Source: Varroa destructor (lineage: Eukaryota > Arthropoda > Arachnida > Mesostigmata > Varroidae). Taken from it: a stretch of 64,000 nucleotides of DNA. Made by a program: the position numbers and the translations under genes. Where the stretch lies: assembly GCF_002443255.2 (NCBI RefSeq), contig NW_019211454.1:22411037-22475036 (forward strand), written 5' to 3'. Under the pieces are notes generated by a model. It worked only from the letters and a program-made list of their open reading frames with translations, did no database searches and was not told the origin of the DNA. Positions 22,222-36,323 of this stretch are shown here, piece by piece (the first letter of the stretch is position 1; each line of letters starts with the position of its first letter).

Positions 22222-25200
22222 CTATATTTTTGCTAACAGTTTTCTTTGTAACTATAACAGATAATATTTTAGCGACGTTCGAAAAGATATATGACGGAAA
22301 CAGTGGCGAATCTGTTCTTTGCTAATTGGTATCAGGATGGCGACTAGACTCGTTAATATTAAATCGGTCTCAGTTAATTGTACATTTTATCTATCCGCAT
22401 GGCTCGCATTTTGACACGTTCCTTCTTTGGGCTGTTTTTTTGGGCATATGCTGCGTTGCTTACCTCTTTATCGGGTTGCTTAGTAGCAATCCTACGCGAT
22501 TAAAACCTCGGACCGAAAAATAGTCTGATGCCCTTCGACACGATCCTCATTTTTCATCGATGCCCCTCAGCCGAGATGACAAGAGAAACAATCGTATTTT
22601 CGAAATTTCAGGGAAGACAGATAGCACTTGGCAGCGATTGTAAAAATTTAATTGAGCGCTTTATGGCTGGAGATCGCTTACTTAAATCTCACACAACAGC
22701 CGCAAGAAATGACAACGTTACGTTCCAGATGTCGGTATCTGGTGCATGAAAATCCGACGGCACACAAAGCACTAGTGCTCTGATTCTCCTGAATCTTAAA
22801 GGTAAAAAGTGGATAATCACATGAGTTCAGTGAACATGCTCAGCCGTGAAGCACATTCATATTAGGATTTACACAGGGGAAAAAAACCTATTTCAGCACA
22901 AGGTCGGCACCTGAAACGTAAAAGAGCTGACAGGAGACAACAATTACATTTCGAACAGCTTGCCTTTTACATTGCTCCAACCTCAGAGACCTGGGTAGAA
23001 TTTGAAATGGCTGTGCCTGACCTTACTTCAGTTCCCTTTAGACCTAGCAATATGGCTCAATGCTCAAATGATACAAAACAAGCAATGAATGAAAGCTTCA
23101 TCAATTTATTGCCAATTATAGCCTGTTAGCAAAACTAACCATAGCAGCGTCGGAAAGAAGTATTTTCGGATTTTCTCACAATGGCACTTGAACGTTATAG
23201 CTAAATTTTCCCACATGGAAGCTGGACTCATTTAACAACTATCGAAGCTGTCTTTCACAACTGTAGTCGTAAGAGCGCAAGGGCCTTGAGGCAACCACCT
23301 CTTCCATCTGTGACATTGCCAATGAAGCGTTCCTTCCCATCTACAATGAGGAACTATCCGTGAATAGGCCCACATTGCATTCTATACTTCATTTGAAACC
23401 TACCTTGGAAAGTCATCATAAGTACACCGTTCCAGTCAACAAGCATTCATTAGTAAAGAAATCCAATATTGTGACAGATCCATTCTCTCGTATGTAAAGT
23501 AATAAACCTGAAATTGCAGGAACATTTGTTGGCTAATGGCTAGTCTATTTGAGTTATGTTGATGTAAGGGTGGGGTCGCTTGTTTATTTTTCCTTCTTTA
23601 GACAGGTGCCATTTTTCTTACCTGTTTATCAATTGATAGACAGTTCAATGATGTTTGCTCTGATTGTGAAGGGTACGCATAGCCTTAAAACTGGCCGATA
23701 TGGAACTAGGTTTACCGAAGCCCCTATAACATGCGAGCGTAAACAATATCATATAGATATCTTCAATAACAAGGGAAGAGGCCTGCCTCACGCTCGCTCA
23801 TGTCAACCTTACGACAAACCTCAGTAAAATCAAATATACAGAATAATTTGACACGAAATGATTTCCTTAATCTATACGTACACGTTTCCGATACGTGTCA
23901 CGCAAATTTGACAGTATTCCATACATATACCACATTTACTAAACCGAATTATTAATAACACGTAATGCAAACGCTTAGCTTGGATAAACACCGCAGTACT
24001 GCGCGTATCGCTGATAGCAGCATAGCGCATACGATGGATTCGCTCGAGGTTCTGTCTAAATCAAACGTTCGCATTACGTTATCCCAGAATTAAACCCAGA
24101 ATTATATCTAGTGGTACGAATGATAGCGGGCAATCGAAGAGAGTGATCCAGTCATTTCGAAATCTGAAAGACAAACGGCAACTAAATGGTCCCCAGTGTT
24201 GGGTCTCGTAAAAAGCAACTAAAAATTTCATCCTTTTATGCAGATTACATCAGCCATTGAGCTGGCAACTGGCTCGTCTTGACCTTTTTTTCCAACAGAA
24301 ATAGCTATTAAATGTTAGTAGTGATAAATTTCATGGAGGTATTTTTTTTATAAAAAGCGAAGACCTACGTGGTGGCTTGGCACGTCGTCTAGAATAGGTG
24401 GAAAGAATATTCCTAATAGATAGATAACATCGATAAGACTGACGGTTCCAATTCTCTGTGCTGAAAAACATATTCCATGTTAAACTAATTTACCTAAAAG
24501 TGGTGCCTCAAAACGTCCTTAGCATTTATTTCACCGAATAAAGTTCATATTAGCAAGGTCGATATCAGCTATTAATCAAGTATTTAGCCGAACTGGAATG
24601 TTTACGTTGGTGAAAACGTGAAGTGAGCACCCGGAAGAGACTCCTGCTACAGCTGAGTGTCAGCTAATACGAGACTAGATACAAAGTCGATTCAGGTTTT
24701 GTAATTTTGTTTAATGGGACCAGCGATCCATAAGGTGACAGCTAATTTATTCTATAAAAAGGCCTCTTTTCGTCGGTAACAATCAATGCCATCTAACTGT
24801 GCCTGTTTGGTTACACTTTCGGCCGACCGCGATAGGTATGGTATACGATTTCGTTGCCGCCTCTCAGATATTAGGATATTATGCGCAGAAATGCAACGGA
24901 GATGCTTTAGCCCTATCCGGTAACACATCAATTGATCCACGGAGCAGGGGATATGTGGTAGTCCGCTAAGTTGTAAAGGACGACCCTCATCGATTCTCAC
25001 ACTGCACTTTTAGCATGAACATAACAACATGAGGCTCTGAGCAACGTCAGCCACTGCGGATTCTAAAGCCTATTTAACGCAAAGAAGCCTCACAGCTTAG
25101 TCGCCTTCGCCTGCTTTACGGATCACTGAAGAGAAATGATCGCACGGAATAGCTGCAGCAAAAAGCGAAAAACTGTGAAGAAGTCGTCATCGCAGCAGCG

Positions 25201-28001
25201 TCGTGATATATTGGTACTCGAAGTTAAGCCAGGCGTTACTTCAAATACGAACGACACAAGCCAAATCAGGACGACACGTGTGCGACCGCTAAGAGTCCAA
25301 TGACGCAACCAGAAAAGAAGAGCCTGTTGCTATCGTTGTCGTTTTCTTACCACAGAGCTCAAGGAACAAAGATGAAGTAGCCCCCATTTGAGCTGGAGAC
25401 ATGCTTCGGGCGCGTACGCGTGCGCCGTCGAATGACAGACTCTCAGATAAGACGAACTTTGGTATCTGCTGTGATGGACAGCACGTACCGCGATGATGGT
25501 CGAACAAATCGACGGCGCATCAGATTTATACGTATTGTAGGGAAAATTCCAATGCCACAGATCATAAAGCACACACATCTATCCCTACCGTAGGCAGGGA
25601 TAGATTCGGAAGTGACACTGACTCTGCCGTTCGGATGGAGCGGCAAGCAGTTTAGGTAAAAATTACATACTAGATGATGCTGTCGTCGTTCTGTACGGGC
25701 AGCCCCCACTGTGCTAATTGGATATTTACCACAGCGAAGAGATGCTAGCGACCCGTAGACGAAACAGAGGGGATGTTAACATATGTGTTGAGCTAACATG
25801 TAGGTAAAAGTGGGCGTATTCCCCCATTCAACCTATGCTATATGTCACTCGATAGGATGAATAGATGAACTGCCATTAAGCGCTTCTTAAAACAACGCTT
25901 TGCAATGGGGTAAAGGAGAGGGAGAAGATCTGTAATAATTCAACACCGTAGTATATGAAGCTTGCCGTATCCTTTGACGCTTCCAAATATTCCTGTCTTC
26001 TTCTGTAAATCGATCGGCCCATTTTAACATACGATAAGGGAGAAAGCAATCCCAAAAACGTCTATTTAGTTCTTCCCTAATAATACAACTATACATTTGT
26101 CACCATACTACCGGGGTGAGGTCTACATCATATTGCCAAAACAAACACATCTACAAGAATCGAAATGTCATAGATATGAGTTAGTGTCGCTCAAACTTAA
26201 GAACCAGTAAAGATATTTAGCTCTAAGCGGCAGAGCGTAGGGGGGTAGCATTGTCTTACATTCAACGATACACTATTATCTTACTGAAACAAATAGAAAA
26301 TATTTATCAATAACATAGTTGTCACACTGTCCGCTATTGGTTCCGATTTTCATTGATTCCGACCCGTATGTACGTTCGTAATTAGTCGGACCCTTGTTAC
26401 ATCGATTTCGACCACCGGAATCAATAATCTTTCCTTTTTGATCTATCCGTTATTACTCGGAAGGAAGAGTTACTATATTCACGGCTACGCATTCACACGG
26501 ACTCTGAATAGTTTTTTTTTTTGCCTGCTGTCGTTGTTTCCAGACCCTGTATGGAAATTGCCTCATCAGAAATGTCATCATAAGCAGTATCAGCGTCCCG
26601 CCATCATCAGTCAGATGATACTTATCGCGGACGGTGGTTGTAGTATAGCGTGCATGCTAACTCACACTTTAATTAGCTATTCTGACCAAGAAGACAGAGT
26701 CACACAAAATAAATCAAAGAGCGGACAGAAATAAAAAGTCGCGCGGATCAGTGTGGAAATATATATAAAGCGAAAAAAGTAACTGTCGATAGCAGCAGTA
26801 GCCACACGGAACTCTTTAGATCGATTCACAACGTTTCAGAGCAGTAGATCCTACAGCTTACGATCATTGCTTTTGTCGCTGTTGCCGATCAGCGTTAATC
26901 AGCGGATCGTTGCAGCAGGAGTAACAGTTTTTCTGCTGCTCCAGTCAAGCGCAACTCGGAATCATTCGATCGATCACAACCCCCATGCATGAGCAGGAAA
27001 CATTGTACCATCATCGTATCAGAAATCGAATGTGCCCCCAGAACAGATCCGACCCCTCTTAATGTACGAAGAATATATACATGTATTGGTGCAATTTCTA
27101 TCAGAGATCGATCATCATGCTCAGCTAAAAACTATATTTATTTACCGGATAAAAAGGAAATGACAATAGTCATCATCAGCTCAATCTGTTTTGCGCCTTT
27201 CGAGCAGGCCTCTATAGTGCAAGTCTCCCTGATGAATGTTACTGTTTGCTATATTCTACGCTAGGACAGCGTATCGCATCGTCCGTCTGCGATGCAACTT
27301 TTGTGCTCCATTAATATATGGCAATGCGCAGTGGACTTAGCATCACCTTGTTTGGTTCAGTATCTTCTATTCTACCTTCTTTTTGTACGCGCCCATTTCC
27401 GTCCGTTTGCTTATATACATATACATATAAATGAGTAAAAAATAATCAACGAGTGATGACGTTCAGGCTAGCATACAGCTTATCTATCTAGTATAGAAGC
27501 CCCTAAAAAACTTCTAGGGACATATACGGTAAGATATATTGCATAAGCTGCATCCACCACCTGTTGGTGATTTTTAAGAGCTATTAAACAATTAAACTAA
27601 GTTACGTTTGAACGGTAATCGAATTGGGCGAGTACTATTCTTACTAGGTTTAATAGTGACGTATCTTTTGCTCTAGCTTTAAGCACACTGACCGAAACGT
27701 TGAGCGAAACCGTGACCGCGTTATTATTTATTGGAGCCTCTTTCAAGAAGGTCGCGCTTTGGCAAAAAATAGATTTGTAAATGAACGAGAAAATTACCCT
27801 GATAGAGTTGTTTTGGCCTCTACATGAAGGGATCCAATATTTGATTAACACTTAACTTACAATAAAGCTTTTTTGCACGGCTTAGCTACTGAAGTAGCAG
27901 AAAATATTCAAATAGATCTTTCAATAACGTAAACCATTCGCTCGATCTATCCTACGATAAATCCCGTCTTCGATTCACTCTGGTTGTAAACAAATGGACA
28001 G
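22222..28001. other. Long stretch without supported gene
   Basis: The stretch was inspected in six frames. From 22.9 to 23.5 kb the plus strand has several 40-60 codon open pieces in different frames (for example IANEAFLPIYNEELSVNRPT near 23316), which could be a broken retroelement or chance; no motif decides it. A 9-bp hairpin is at 25578-25604. Around 26.8-27.0 kb CAGCAG-type triplets are common. Nothing else was recognised. Confidence 0.5.
25578..25604. repeat. Perfect 9-bp hairpin
   Basis: TCTATCCCT (25578-25586) pairs exactly with AGGGATAGA (25596-25604) across a 9-nt loop. It is not followed by a T tract and is not associated with a gene. Confidence 0.5.
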
Positions 28002-28277
28002 TTATCGAAACAGAAAATCATTTCCAACCTTAATGTGCAAAGGCACGAAGTTACGATCTTCCAAAACCATCTCCCTACGATATATCTGGGTGTTAAAATT
28101 AATACATATGTGTACTCGAATACCGGTACCTTCACACATCAAACAGTTTGTACGCTTCATTGAATAAGTATATCCACAGATAACCAGTTTTTCATTATAA
28201 GACGCCCGTTGAAGATATACATCCCATTGATTTTTGTCCCTGTTTTCTATTATTTTCCTATAAGCCAATTTGCCCAT
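28002..28277 (-). CDS. Uncharacterised 91-codon ORF, doubtful
   Basis: From an ATG at 28277 the minus strand codes 91 residues starting MGKLAYRKIIENRDKNQW and ending NDFLFR before TAA. The composition is mixed and soluble, rich in Lys, Asn, Arg and Tyr, with four Cys (a CLMC pair in the middle) and no signal peptide or membrane segment. The codon pattern is less lopsided than in most frames here. Its length is within chance expectation and no family is recognised. It ends about 400 bp before mariner copy 2, which is on the other strand. It is probably noise or part of an old element. Confidence 0.2.
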   Translation of the reverse strand: MGKLAYRKIIENRDKNQWDVYLQRASYNEKLVICGYTYSMKRTNCLMCEGTGIRVHICINFNTQIYRREMVLEDRNFVPLHIKVGNDFLFR

Positions 28278-28399
28278 TTTATTGTGATAATAGCACAAAT
28301 GCTACCCGGGCCTACAAAAAAAAAATTGTGCTGGTCATGATTAAGATGCGTTATCAAAAGAAACGACCCAAAGATAATTCGGTCATGTTCGTTCGAGAC

Positions 28400-29260
28400 G
28401 GTTCCATGTAAAATATGTTTTTCGTATTGGTTGACCAGTTATGGAAAAAAGTTGACGAAATTATTGCAAAGCTTGACCCAGACCGATGCATTGGTAGCTA
28501 TGGCATCGCTAAAAAAAAACAAGCAGGAACCTTTAAACCGTTAAGGTATTGGAAGAAAGCTGGCTCCATATTTGCTTGCTATACGCATTTACTCAGTCGT
28601 CTTTTTACTTGCAACACCCTATGGAAGTGCTATGAAGTTGAGCCACTTCTATTACGGCTAATCATATACGACACTCATGCGCAAATGGAAAAAAATATAG
28701 AAAAAATATGCTCCACAGTCTGTGACTGACGACAATAGGAGGTGATTTTATATGTTTAGGTGGGATTAAAAAGAAGTCGCATATTATGGGTTGCTGTCAT
28801 CTGGTTGATTCAAAACTCTATTGTCAACAACTAACAACATTACAACAGGCTATTGAAGAAGATCGAAACGAAGATAGCATAGACAAAAAACGTCGTTTTC
28901 AATCGCATCAATACCAGGCCACATGCATCTTCAGCCGCCCGACAAATAGTGAGATAATTTAGATAGAATATCTTAATGCACCCGCCATTTTAGCAGATTT
29001 TACTTCATCCAATTATTATCTGTTTCAGTCTCTGCACAATTCTTTAAATAGTATTCATTCTGTTTAAGTGGAAGTGAGCAAAAGTCACCTGTCGCTTATC
29101 GCTTGTTGTTTTTTGCTTAGAAAACACAGAAGTTCCGCAGTAACGGGATCATGGTGTTACCAGATAAATAACAGGAGATTGTTGGTCATATTTAGTTTCG
29201 TAATATTAACGTTGAAATTACGTCAATTTTAGGCTAAAAAACAGTGAACGTTTTTTTCCG
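28400..29260 (+). pseudogene. Degenerate mariner (DD34D, irritans-like) transposase, copy 2
   Basis: The reading starts WKKVDEIIAKLDPDR near 28441, where mariners have VDExxAKLxxDR, and continues KCYEVEPLLLRLI near 28628, the NEIEPFLxRLITGDE region in which the first catalytic Asp is no longer readable. Then come VDSKLYCQQLTTLQQAIEED near 28805-28865, matching NSDLYCQQLxRLxxAI; a decayed NARPH motif near 28915; LMHPPF near 28975, then SSNYYLFQSLHNSL near 29007-29048, matching APSDYHLFxSLQN; and ATGGTGTTACCAGATAAAT near 29150, matching copy 1 closely. Stops and frameshifts are frequent, so the element is inactive. The shared 3' end suggests copies 1 and 2 belong to one family. Terminal repeats were not identified. 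Confidence 0.85.
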
Positions 29261-29353
29261 ATGACTTGAATATTTGTTATCGCTCCGATGATTGTCTAAG
29301 TAGTTGCACATTTAAGATTGTACTCTAGTACCCAGGAACACTTCACACACTAA

Positions 29354-29569
29354 ACAGATGATAACGACATCTTCAATCTTCCGTGTCTTGTTTGTCGATC
29401 TTGCGAGGAAATTATTGATCACGTTCTGCTTGGGCACTCCGTATCCCGTCAGCCATCGTCTCATCTTCGGTGGAAACGTGCAGTGACCTCTCAGGATTCG
29501 ATTCCACAGTCAGTAGTCGGTAGCGATCATAACCAAATAAGTTATGGAGCACTCTTCGGTATCGTTTAA
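29354..29569 (+). pseudogene. Possible LINE ORF2 C-terminal (zinc-knuckle-like) fragment
   Basis: A 72-codon open frame without a start contains CLVCRSCEEIIDHVLLGHS. The Cys-x2-Cys pair followed by an E...DHVLLxH segment resembles the C-terminal motif of jockey/I-type LINE reverse transcriptases (CxxC...ExxxHxLxxC). The last Cys of the motif would be replaced by His. No reverse transcriptase domain was found upstream, where mariner copy 2 ends only about 100 bp away. It may be a nested relic or a chance match. Confidence 0.3.
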
Positions 29570-32500
29570 CACTTGCCTCAAATAGACATTTTTACTGCCG
29601 CGGCTACTGTTCAGCAATTATACTCTAAATAATAACAAGAACGCCATAGTCTACGACGCGCCAGCCGTTCCATATCCGCGAAGGCCACGTCGACAGCACT
29701 AACTTACAAATATTCCCTCTTGTTAGATGGTGGTAATGATCATGTTCTCAGGTCATCAGGAAATATTGTTTACGTACTTTTTCTTGGAATCAATTTAGGG
29801 CTGGAAGAGACTATTTCGGTTCGCCTTCTCCAGGCTGTGATATGACTTGTTGCGAGATATCGTGTATATTGCGGGAATAAGAATTAATAGGTGAAAATAT
29901 TCAAAACCTAGCACACAGTAACGTAGTAGTTTACGTTAGCTAAAGTATTTTGCAGACATCTATCTGTTATGTCGAACGTCGATGATGCAGGACACAATGG
30001 CAGAGCGAGACTCTGATAAGTAGACAGTGAGAAAGCGATTCCAGAACCAGCTCTCCTGAGAGGTCAACAAATAGGCTGAAGTGATTTGTCGAATTCGCAT
30101 GAAACCTCGGTAACTTCAGAGGGAAAGCACAGTTAGGTAGGCTAAAAAGAGCCAGATTGTTGCGTTTGTGTGCTGGCTTCAAAAACGCACGGTGCTCTAG
30201 GCTTGGTGAGCGTCAACCGTCTGAAGTTATGCCTTACAGCAGCGCCAGATGCAAAACTTCAAACGTTTATTTTAAACTGAAATATAGCTTTTGGTGACAT
30301 GAACAACATGGAGAGTGACCCCGGTTTTAGTGGGTGCTGTGATCCACTGTCAGGTCTGACTGAGCCATTTGAACTGTTAACCCTTGAAAATAAAGGGAAA
30401 AATATATAATTTCAAGTTTTCTGCTTAAGAAACTTGAAGAAAGGTAACACCATGAGAAGAAAGGAAGCAGCATGATTTATCACGCCGCGCCTCCAGAAGA
30501 GTCTATAAAGCAACATGAATCCCTCGTGCAACTACGCTTGTACACCTGATGTAAACATCCAGTGAAAACGTATTTAGAACAGATACAGATAATTACTTAC
30601 ATATAATGGATTTGTAGACGTACCAGTGTTGAAGACCTCTTTAAAAAATGTCACTAAAACGCCCTGAATTCTCAACTACTACACCATTTTCAATAACCGT
30701 TACATTAAGCTTCATCATTAGGTCTGTCTTCCAGTTGAACAGGTTCACTATTACTCCCAAACTCTGATTCACCGGCAACCCGAAGTCCAGTATTACCATT
30801 CAAAAGTTTCACTTGTTTAACGCCTGAGATGAACGATAAATTTGGTCGGACACTTCGGATTGGCGCTACCAGGAACGACTCTAGCTAGATACAAATGCGA
30901 GACTGTTTCGTGAACTATCAATCTATAACCTGTATAGTCGATCTGTTGCTGTAGATCGTTTGGCATCAATGCCCTTACCAATTCAGCAGGCGTATATGTT
31001 ATATGGCGGCTCCGGCTAAACGTCCTTGTTTAAGGCCGGCACACCTTGTACCAGGCACCCGTAGGCTAAGTAAAAGCAGTAGAGGGGCAGCGATGAACGA
31101 CGACACCCGCAACGTTCTCAGAATATGACTTAAGGAAGGCTTGCTCTATGAATGCCACACGTTTCGTAAAGCGTTTCGCTACGAGTCATCCGCACCATGT
31201 AGCCTCGTCTCCGGCAGCCGTCGATTGGCTCTCAACAGAGTTTGTTAAAATGCAAAATGTACTAGCGCTTCGTTGTGTGTAAACAACTAATCTACCTCAA
31301 CGATGTCTATAGACACTTCCGACTATATATTTGTTAAATTCGCATGATAAAGCTTACATTATATACGCTGTACGCGTACGCAGAAAATTGATGTGTTTGA
31401 ATGCGCAAAATTGAAGTCCAGTATGCATAGAAATCGTCGACTCCACGTTTATCTATTATTATACTTGAAAAATTGGAATATTCCGCCTTAGAGATTATTG
31501 ACATATAAAAAAAATAACCCTGCAGTACCAAAAAGCTTTTTGTTTTTTACTTAGCCTGAGGCCTGCCTCTCTATTGTAATCCTACAATAGGAAAGACCAA
31601 AATGCACTAGTGTAAATCCGTCGAACTTTGAGATTTTTCCCGCAAACTAGTATCGCTCTTCTAAAGTGTAGCTCTACATATGCCTGTTATAAACGGAGCA
31701 ACTGAGTACCAGCTATGGAAACAGCTTATATTTGACCAAGTTTGTATGTGCCGTTAACAAGACTATGACGAAAGTATTGGTCTTCAACAGTAAAAATACA
31801 ATACGCTACGACGAAAATCAAATAGCTTAGTCTGGCCTTTTTTGGAAATTGTGTCCACTGGTCGACTCGGCCTAAGGGGTAGTTGCGTTCTGTTTTTACT
31901 CAACTTACGGTGACAGAGCAGAAGCTGATAAAGCTTTCTTCTGGTAGGCGTATCGCTTTGAGGAATTAACGTAACTTCAACCTTAACTTAACAGCCGATC
32001 TGGAAATGCAAAGCGATTACAAGGACGTTTCAACATAGAAGTATCAAAGTAACGACTAACGTGTCGTACACGGCTTGAGTTCATCAACTTTACGTGGATG
32101 ACAGTATATACGTTTTGAAAACTGTGAACATGAGGTCAGTTATTTTTTTCGACAATCGGATACATATAGTTAGGGGGCTAATGGAACATCCAGTACAAGG
32201 CTAGAGTAACGTCAATGGTAAAACCGGATTACTGCAACAGATTCATAATTGCTCTGAATTTCGTTGGCGTTAGCCTACTACTTCAACATATAACCGCGCC
32301 GAGATAATGTGATACATCAAAAAAGTTGAAGAGTTTGGAGTACCGCGACGCAACCGCAATGTCTAAAGATAACTGTTAACATGGTAATCGATTGTAGCCA
32401 AGGTAGTAGCGAACCAGAATTGAATGGGGCAAATCAAACATGGTAATGCCACAATGGGCTAACGACTAGTGCGCTATAGCTATATAATATTAAAATTAAT

Positions 32501-35500
32501 CATTAGCTAAGAGAGTCAATGGCGAAATGGACGCAGACTAAACCCATAGATCAGTATGGGTTTTTCACTAATGTTTTATATTATTCCTAGGGAAAAACTA
32601 AAAGTCTGTTTGTGTTTGGAAATTAACACTACCAGTCATAAATATAATAGGTTTGCTATTAGATGCGCCAGGTTCTACTTGAGCTAAATTAACGTTTTTC
32701 TTATTTTTAAACAACGGGAAATCCCCATGAAAACACACTCGGCTCCAAACATCTTCAGTCTCTGCAAGTATCTTAACAAACTTCGACTGGCCAATAACTG
32801 ACGATCGTTAGTATTATGCTACTCTGTTTTTTTCTTTACAAGACTATATTGAAAACTAATATGGCGTACGGCTCAGTGGAAACGCTGCAACATGCCGTGA
32901 TGGACCTGCAACTTTTATTCACACCCATCTCCTTAAAAGGTATGATTTTCTACTTAAATCTTCAGTGTTTTTAATAAAAATTAGTTGCCTGGCGTGTCAA
33001 CGGTGGCGTGCATGTATGTAAGCGAGCACGGTCTGAGATGTCACGCTGAGAGAGGTGATGTTGTGCCTGAAAGTTTGTCCCTATTGCAAAATGTTCACAT
33101 TTGGCAGGCCATGTATGGCCAGTTGAGCATCATCGTGCGTAAGGACGCTCCTATATATATAAGGACAGGTTTGTATTTTAGCTTGAATATCTCGTACAAA
33201 GAAAGGACAATTATTCCTATTTATCCATATTGTACGACTGACTCTGTTTGAAAGACTAGCGACATGTGCTATCTATGTGCGCTCGTAAAAAGAAATTGGA
33301 GGCCATTACGCATGCTAATGTTTCTCTGCATAACTGGACTATTTTCGGAGTATAATTAATTATAATATAATCGCGGTCTGCAACGCACATCTTCGTTTGT
33401 TTGGCCTGAAAGTATGAAAAAAAGGGGAAATCGAAAACACAAGTTGTATCCGATTCGACAACGAACGATCGCGCCAAGTAGCCGCGCGGTAGCGGCAGGA
33501 CATTCCGCGTCTCTTATCTGTTAACACCGAAAGCCACTTGCGGTAGGACATTTATGGATTCAGGCAAATGTGTGTATGTCTATATACGCAGACATGCGAC
33601 TTTCGCTGTATACATATATGTGTTATGTTGATTACATTTGGATAATAAAAATCAAACATGTGCATCATATACATACACATCTAATCTAGCAGAAATACGG
33701 AACATCAGACGGATAATCGACGGGCAACGTCGTTATAGGATTCAATGGCAGAAACAAAATCCAGGCAGATGAGCCGACTGGACGTCACCTCTCGGCACCT
33801 TGGCTTGTCACGCTTTCTTTTTTTAAACAGCTTCTTTCCCAATGTCGATTGATTCAGTCGGTCAATCGCCGCTTCGTTCAGCGGCAATGGCATTATGGTT
33901 GCTCTGCGCTTTGGTACAGATGCAAATTTGTTTGCCAGATTCTATTTAACTTAATACACTCCGACCGGCTTCATCGATGAAAGTGGTTTCTGTAGAAAAG
34001 GCACAGACAATTTCGAAATGGATCGGTTTCGTACTGCTCGTACGCCTTTGGGTGGTAGCAGCGGTACGAGGGTGACACTTGGTCGGTTAACAACAACAAT
34101 ACGCTTAAACGACTCCGTTCTCATAATCGTTCTGAACAAATGCCCTCCTCAGAACTTCTTCCAACACGCAAACAATTGAAAGTGCTCTTTCTCAAACGAT
34201 TCGAACTGATCCCTAATCAAATTACTGTTATTTATACAGTACTGCTCTGTTTTGACTTATGCCTTAACCATTTTTGTTATTTATCCATGACGATGGAAGC
34301 AGAAATGGGTTTTAGGATGCGGCCATCGTAAGCTCACTTTCTCAGACTTTACAGAAGTATTGTCGATATCTGTAAATATAGCATTATATACGTGCGATGC
34401 TAATTAATTTCTCCAAGTATAAAGCAATCTATCGACGCTAGCTTGATTGGAGCTGATTAAGGGTCAGCATTATGCGTAAGCAGTATTTCCCAGGATGAGT
34501 TTGCTCAGAACACCCGTTCTCGTTCGAAGTTTCATAGAGGAAATATCGGCTACCCAACTTCGACTAGACAGTAAGGGATCATGAAAGCATACGCAACCAC
34601 AGACGCTGCAACATTCATTTACTACAGTTCTATAAACGTGCAAATTAAGTACACTGAAAAATTATTTCTGCTCAAAGTTTTTAGATGTAGTATATTCGCA
34701 CATGTACCGCACGCTTCCGATATGTGGGATACGCTGGAGCATATGATATATTCAATGGGGCAACATGCTGTAACGTTCTAACAAAGGCAGCAACGTTGTA
34801 AGGACGCTTACACCGCTGCTGGCTATATATTATCTACGTTCTTCCAGCCGTTGTTCTCATCCTTTAGTCTAAATCAGAGTACTTTTCACTTCAACACTTC
34901 AGTGGCGGCGGCAGCAGCAGCAATGGCCACCGTAGACGCCGCCACGTAAGAAGCTCCAGACGCACTTCATCATCACCTGTCCAACGTCGCTTTTTCGTGC
35001 CGCTTTCTGTCCGGTAAACTCACCAACTCAGTTTGATATTAATCAATGCAAATGTGCTTACAACGACCGGCAGCGTAATCGTCAGCTAAAATCGTCACGC
35101 AAAACAACTTACTGCTACGTAAAGAACAACGTCGGCCGATGGAACTGCACCAAGGGACAATGCGGTGCCTTGTCCACCATCATCGGCAATAAGGTTGGCA
35201 TACTACTATTGATGATGTCGTGAATACGAGAAAAGACATTCTCGAAATTCATAAAAAAAAAAAATAAAAAATGTCCAACGGAGCCTTTTGTACGCGATAT
35301 GAGGCGCCACCTATACATAGACAGCATTGTGATAAGGTCGTCGGTGTAGCTGTCGACAAAACAGCGGTATAGGTGGGAAGGACAACAGCCTGCAGACAGC
35401 AACAACCATAACTGTATGGCCTGACGGACAGACGGTACGGCGCGACTGTTTGTCGCGACTTGCAACGTTGACGGCGCCGTCAATGTTAGCAGTCTCGATG

Positions 35501-36323
35501 CCAATACGCCGCTGCTGCCGCCGCCTGGACTATTTGCTCGGCGCCATTGAGCCTAGAATTATAATAAGTAAATGGCTGAGCCTCTGCTTTCTGGATTTAT
35601 CCATAGGTGGACGTGCATAGGCCCTCGTCTCCCTCCCTCTGCGCTGATGTTTACGTACATGCGGAAGGCACATAACAAACAAGTCGATGGCGGATGTCCT
35701 ATCATGATGCAGGTTCGTGGCTATATGAAAGTTCGTTAGAAAGGCCTGCTATGAATTCATTTTTAATAGATTTTTAAACCTGCTCTAAAGCAGCTATAGA
35801 GAGAGTGATCAACATTTCGCTATTGACGACACATCGATGGCCGATAAATATATTTTAAGAGGTGACGAAGTTCGTTGTGGTATGACTTCATGGAAAAGTT
35901 GCCGGCGCTGTATAAACATGTACACAGACGTTGATCGAGCAAAATGCAATTACTATTGCTATCGTATATATCGGCGAAACAAAGGCTCGTGATTTTAGTT
36001 AAGACGCTGCACAAAGAGTATAATGCGGACACAATTCGGCTGAGATATTGTAGCACAGCCATAGCGTTCGACAAAAACTTTCGGATCATCAAAAAACCAG
36101 ATATCAGATCAGTTGTGCCCCTTCAGTCTTCACTGATGAGTACGATTGCGATAATGAAATATTTTATGACTATTGGTCAGCTCTGTTAAATTCTGCCCTT
36201 GTAACGATTTGTTAGGCGACACCTCTAGAGAAAAATTCGTGATAGCGGCTTTTCGGACCAATCTGGTTTCCAAGGTGGTAAAGGAAGGTTCTGAAAGCAA
36301 ATCGATCTTGTCCACCAAAATAC
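29570..36323. other. Long stretch without supported gene
   Basis: I see no transposon or RNA gene. A perfect 8-bp hairpin (CTATTGTA, 4-nt loop, TACAATAG) lies at 31571-31590. From 34.87 to 35.55 kb the sequence is GC-rich with CAG/GGC triplets, and the ATG at 34922 begins eight codons that meet a GTAAGA donor-like site. That could be a tiny first exon but is too short to support. The minus-strand ORF 33705-33893 (starting MPLPLNEAAIDRLNQSTLGKK) looks soluble and Lys/Arg-rich but has no family. Confidence 0.5.

Noticed and set aside
22900..23510. Broken retrotransposon pol or gag
   Set aside because: Several open pieces read like protein but none shows a diagnostic motif such as a zinc knuckle, protease or reverse transcriptase signature.
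36125..36160. Hammerhead ribozyme core (CTGATGAG followed by GAAA)
   Set aside because: The sequence between the two motifs does not form stem II and flanking stems are absent.
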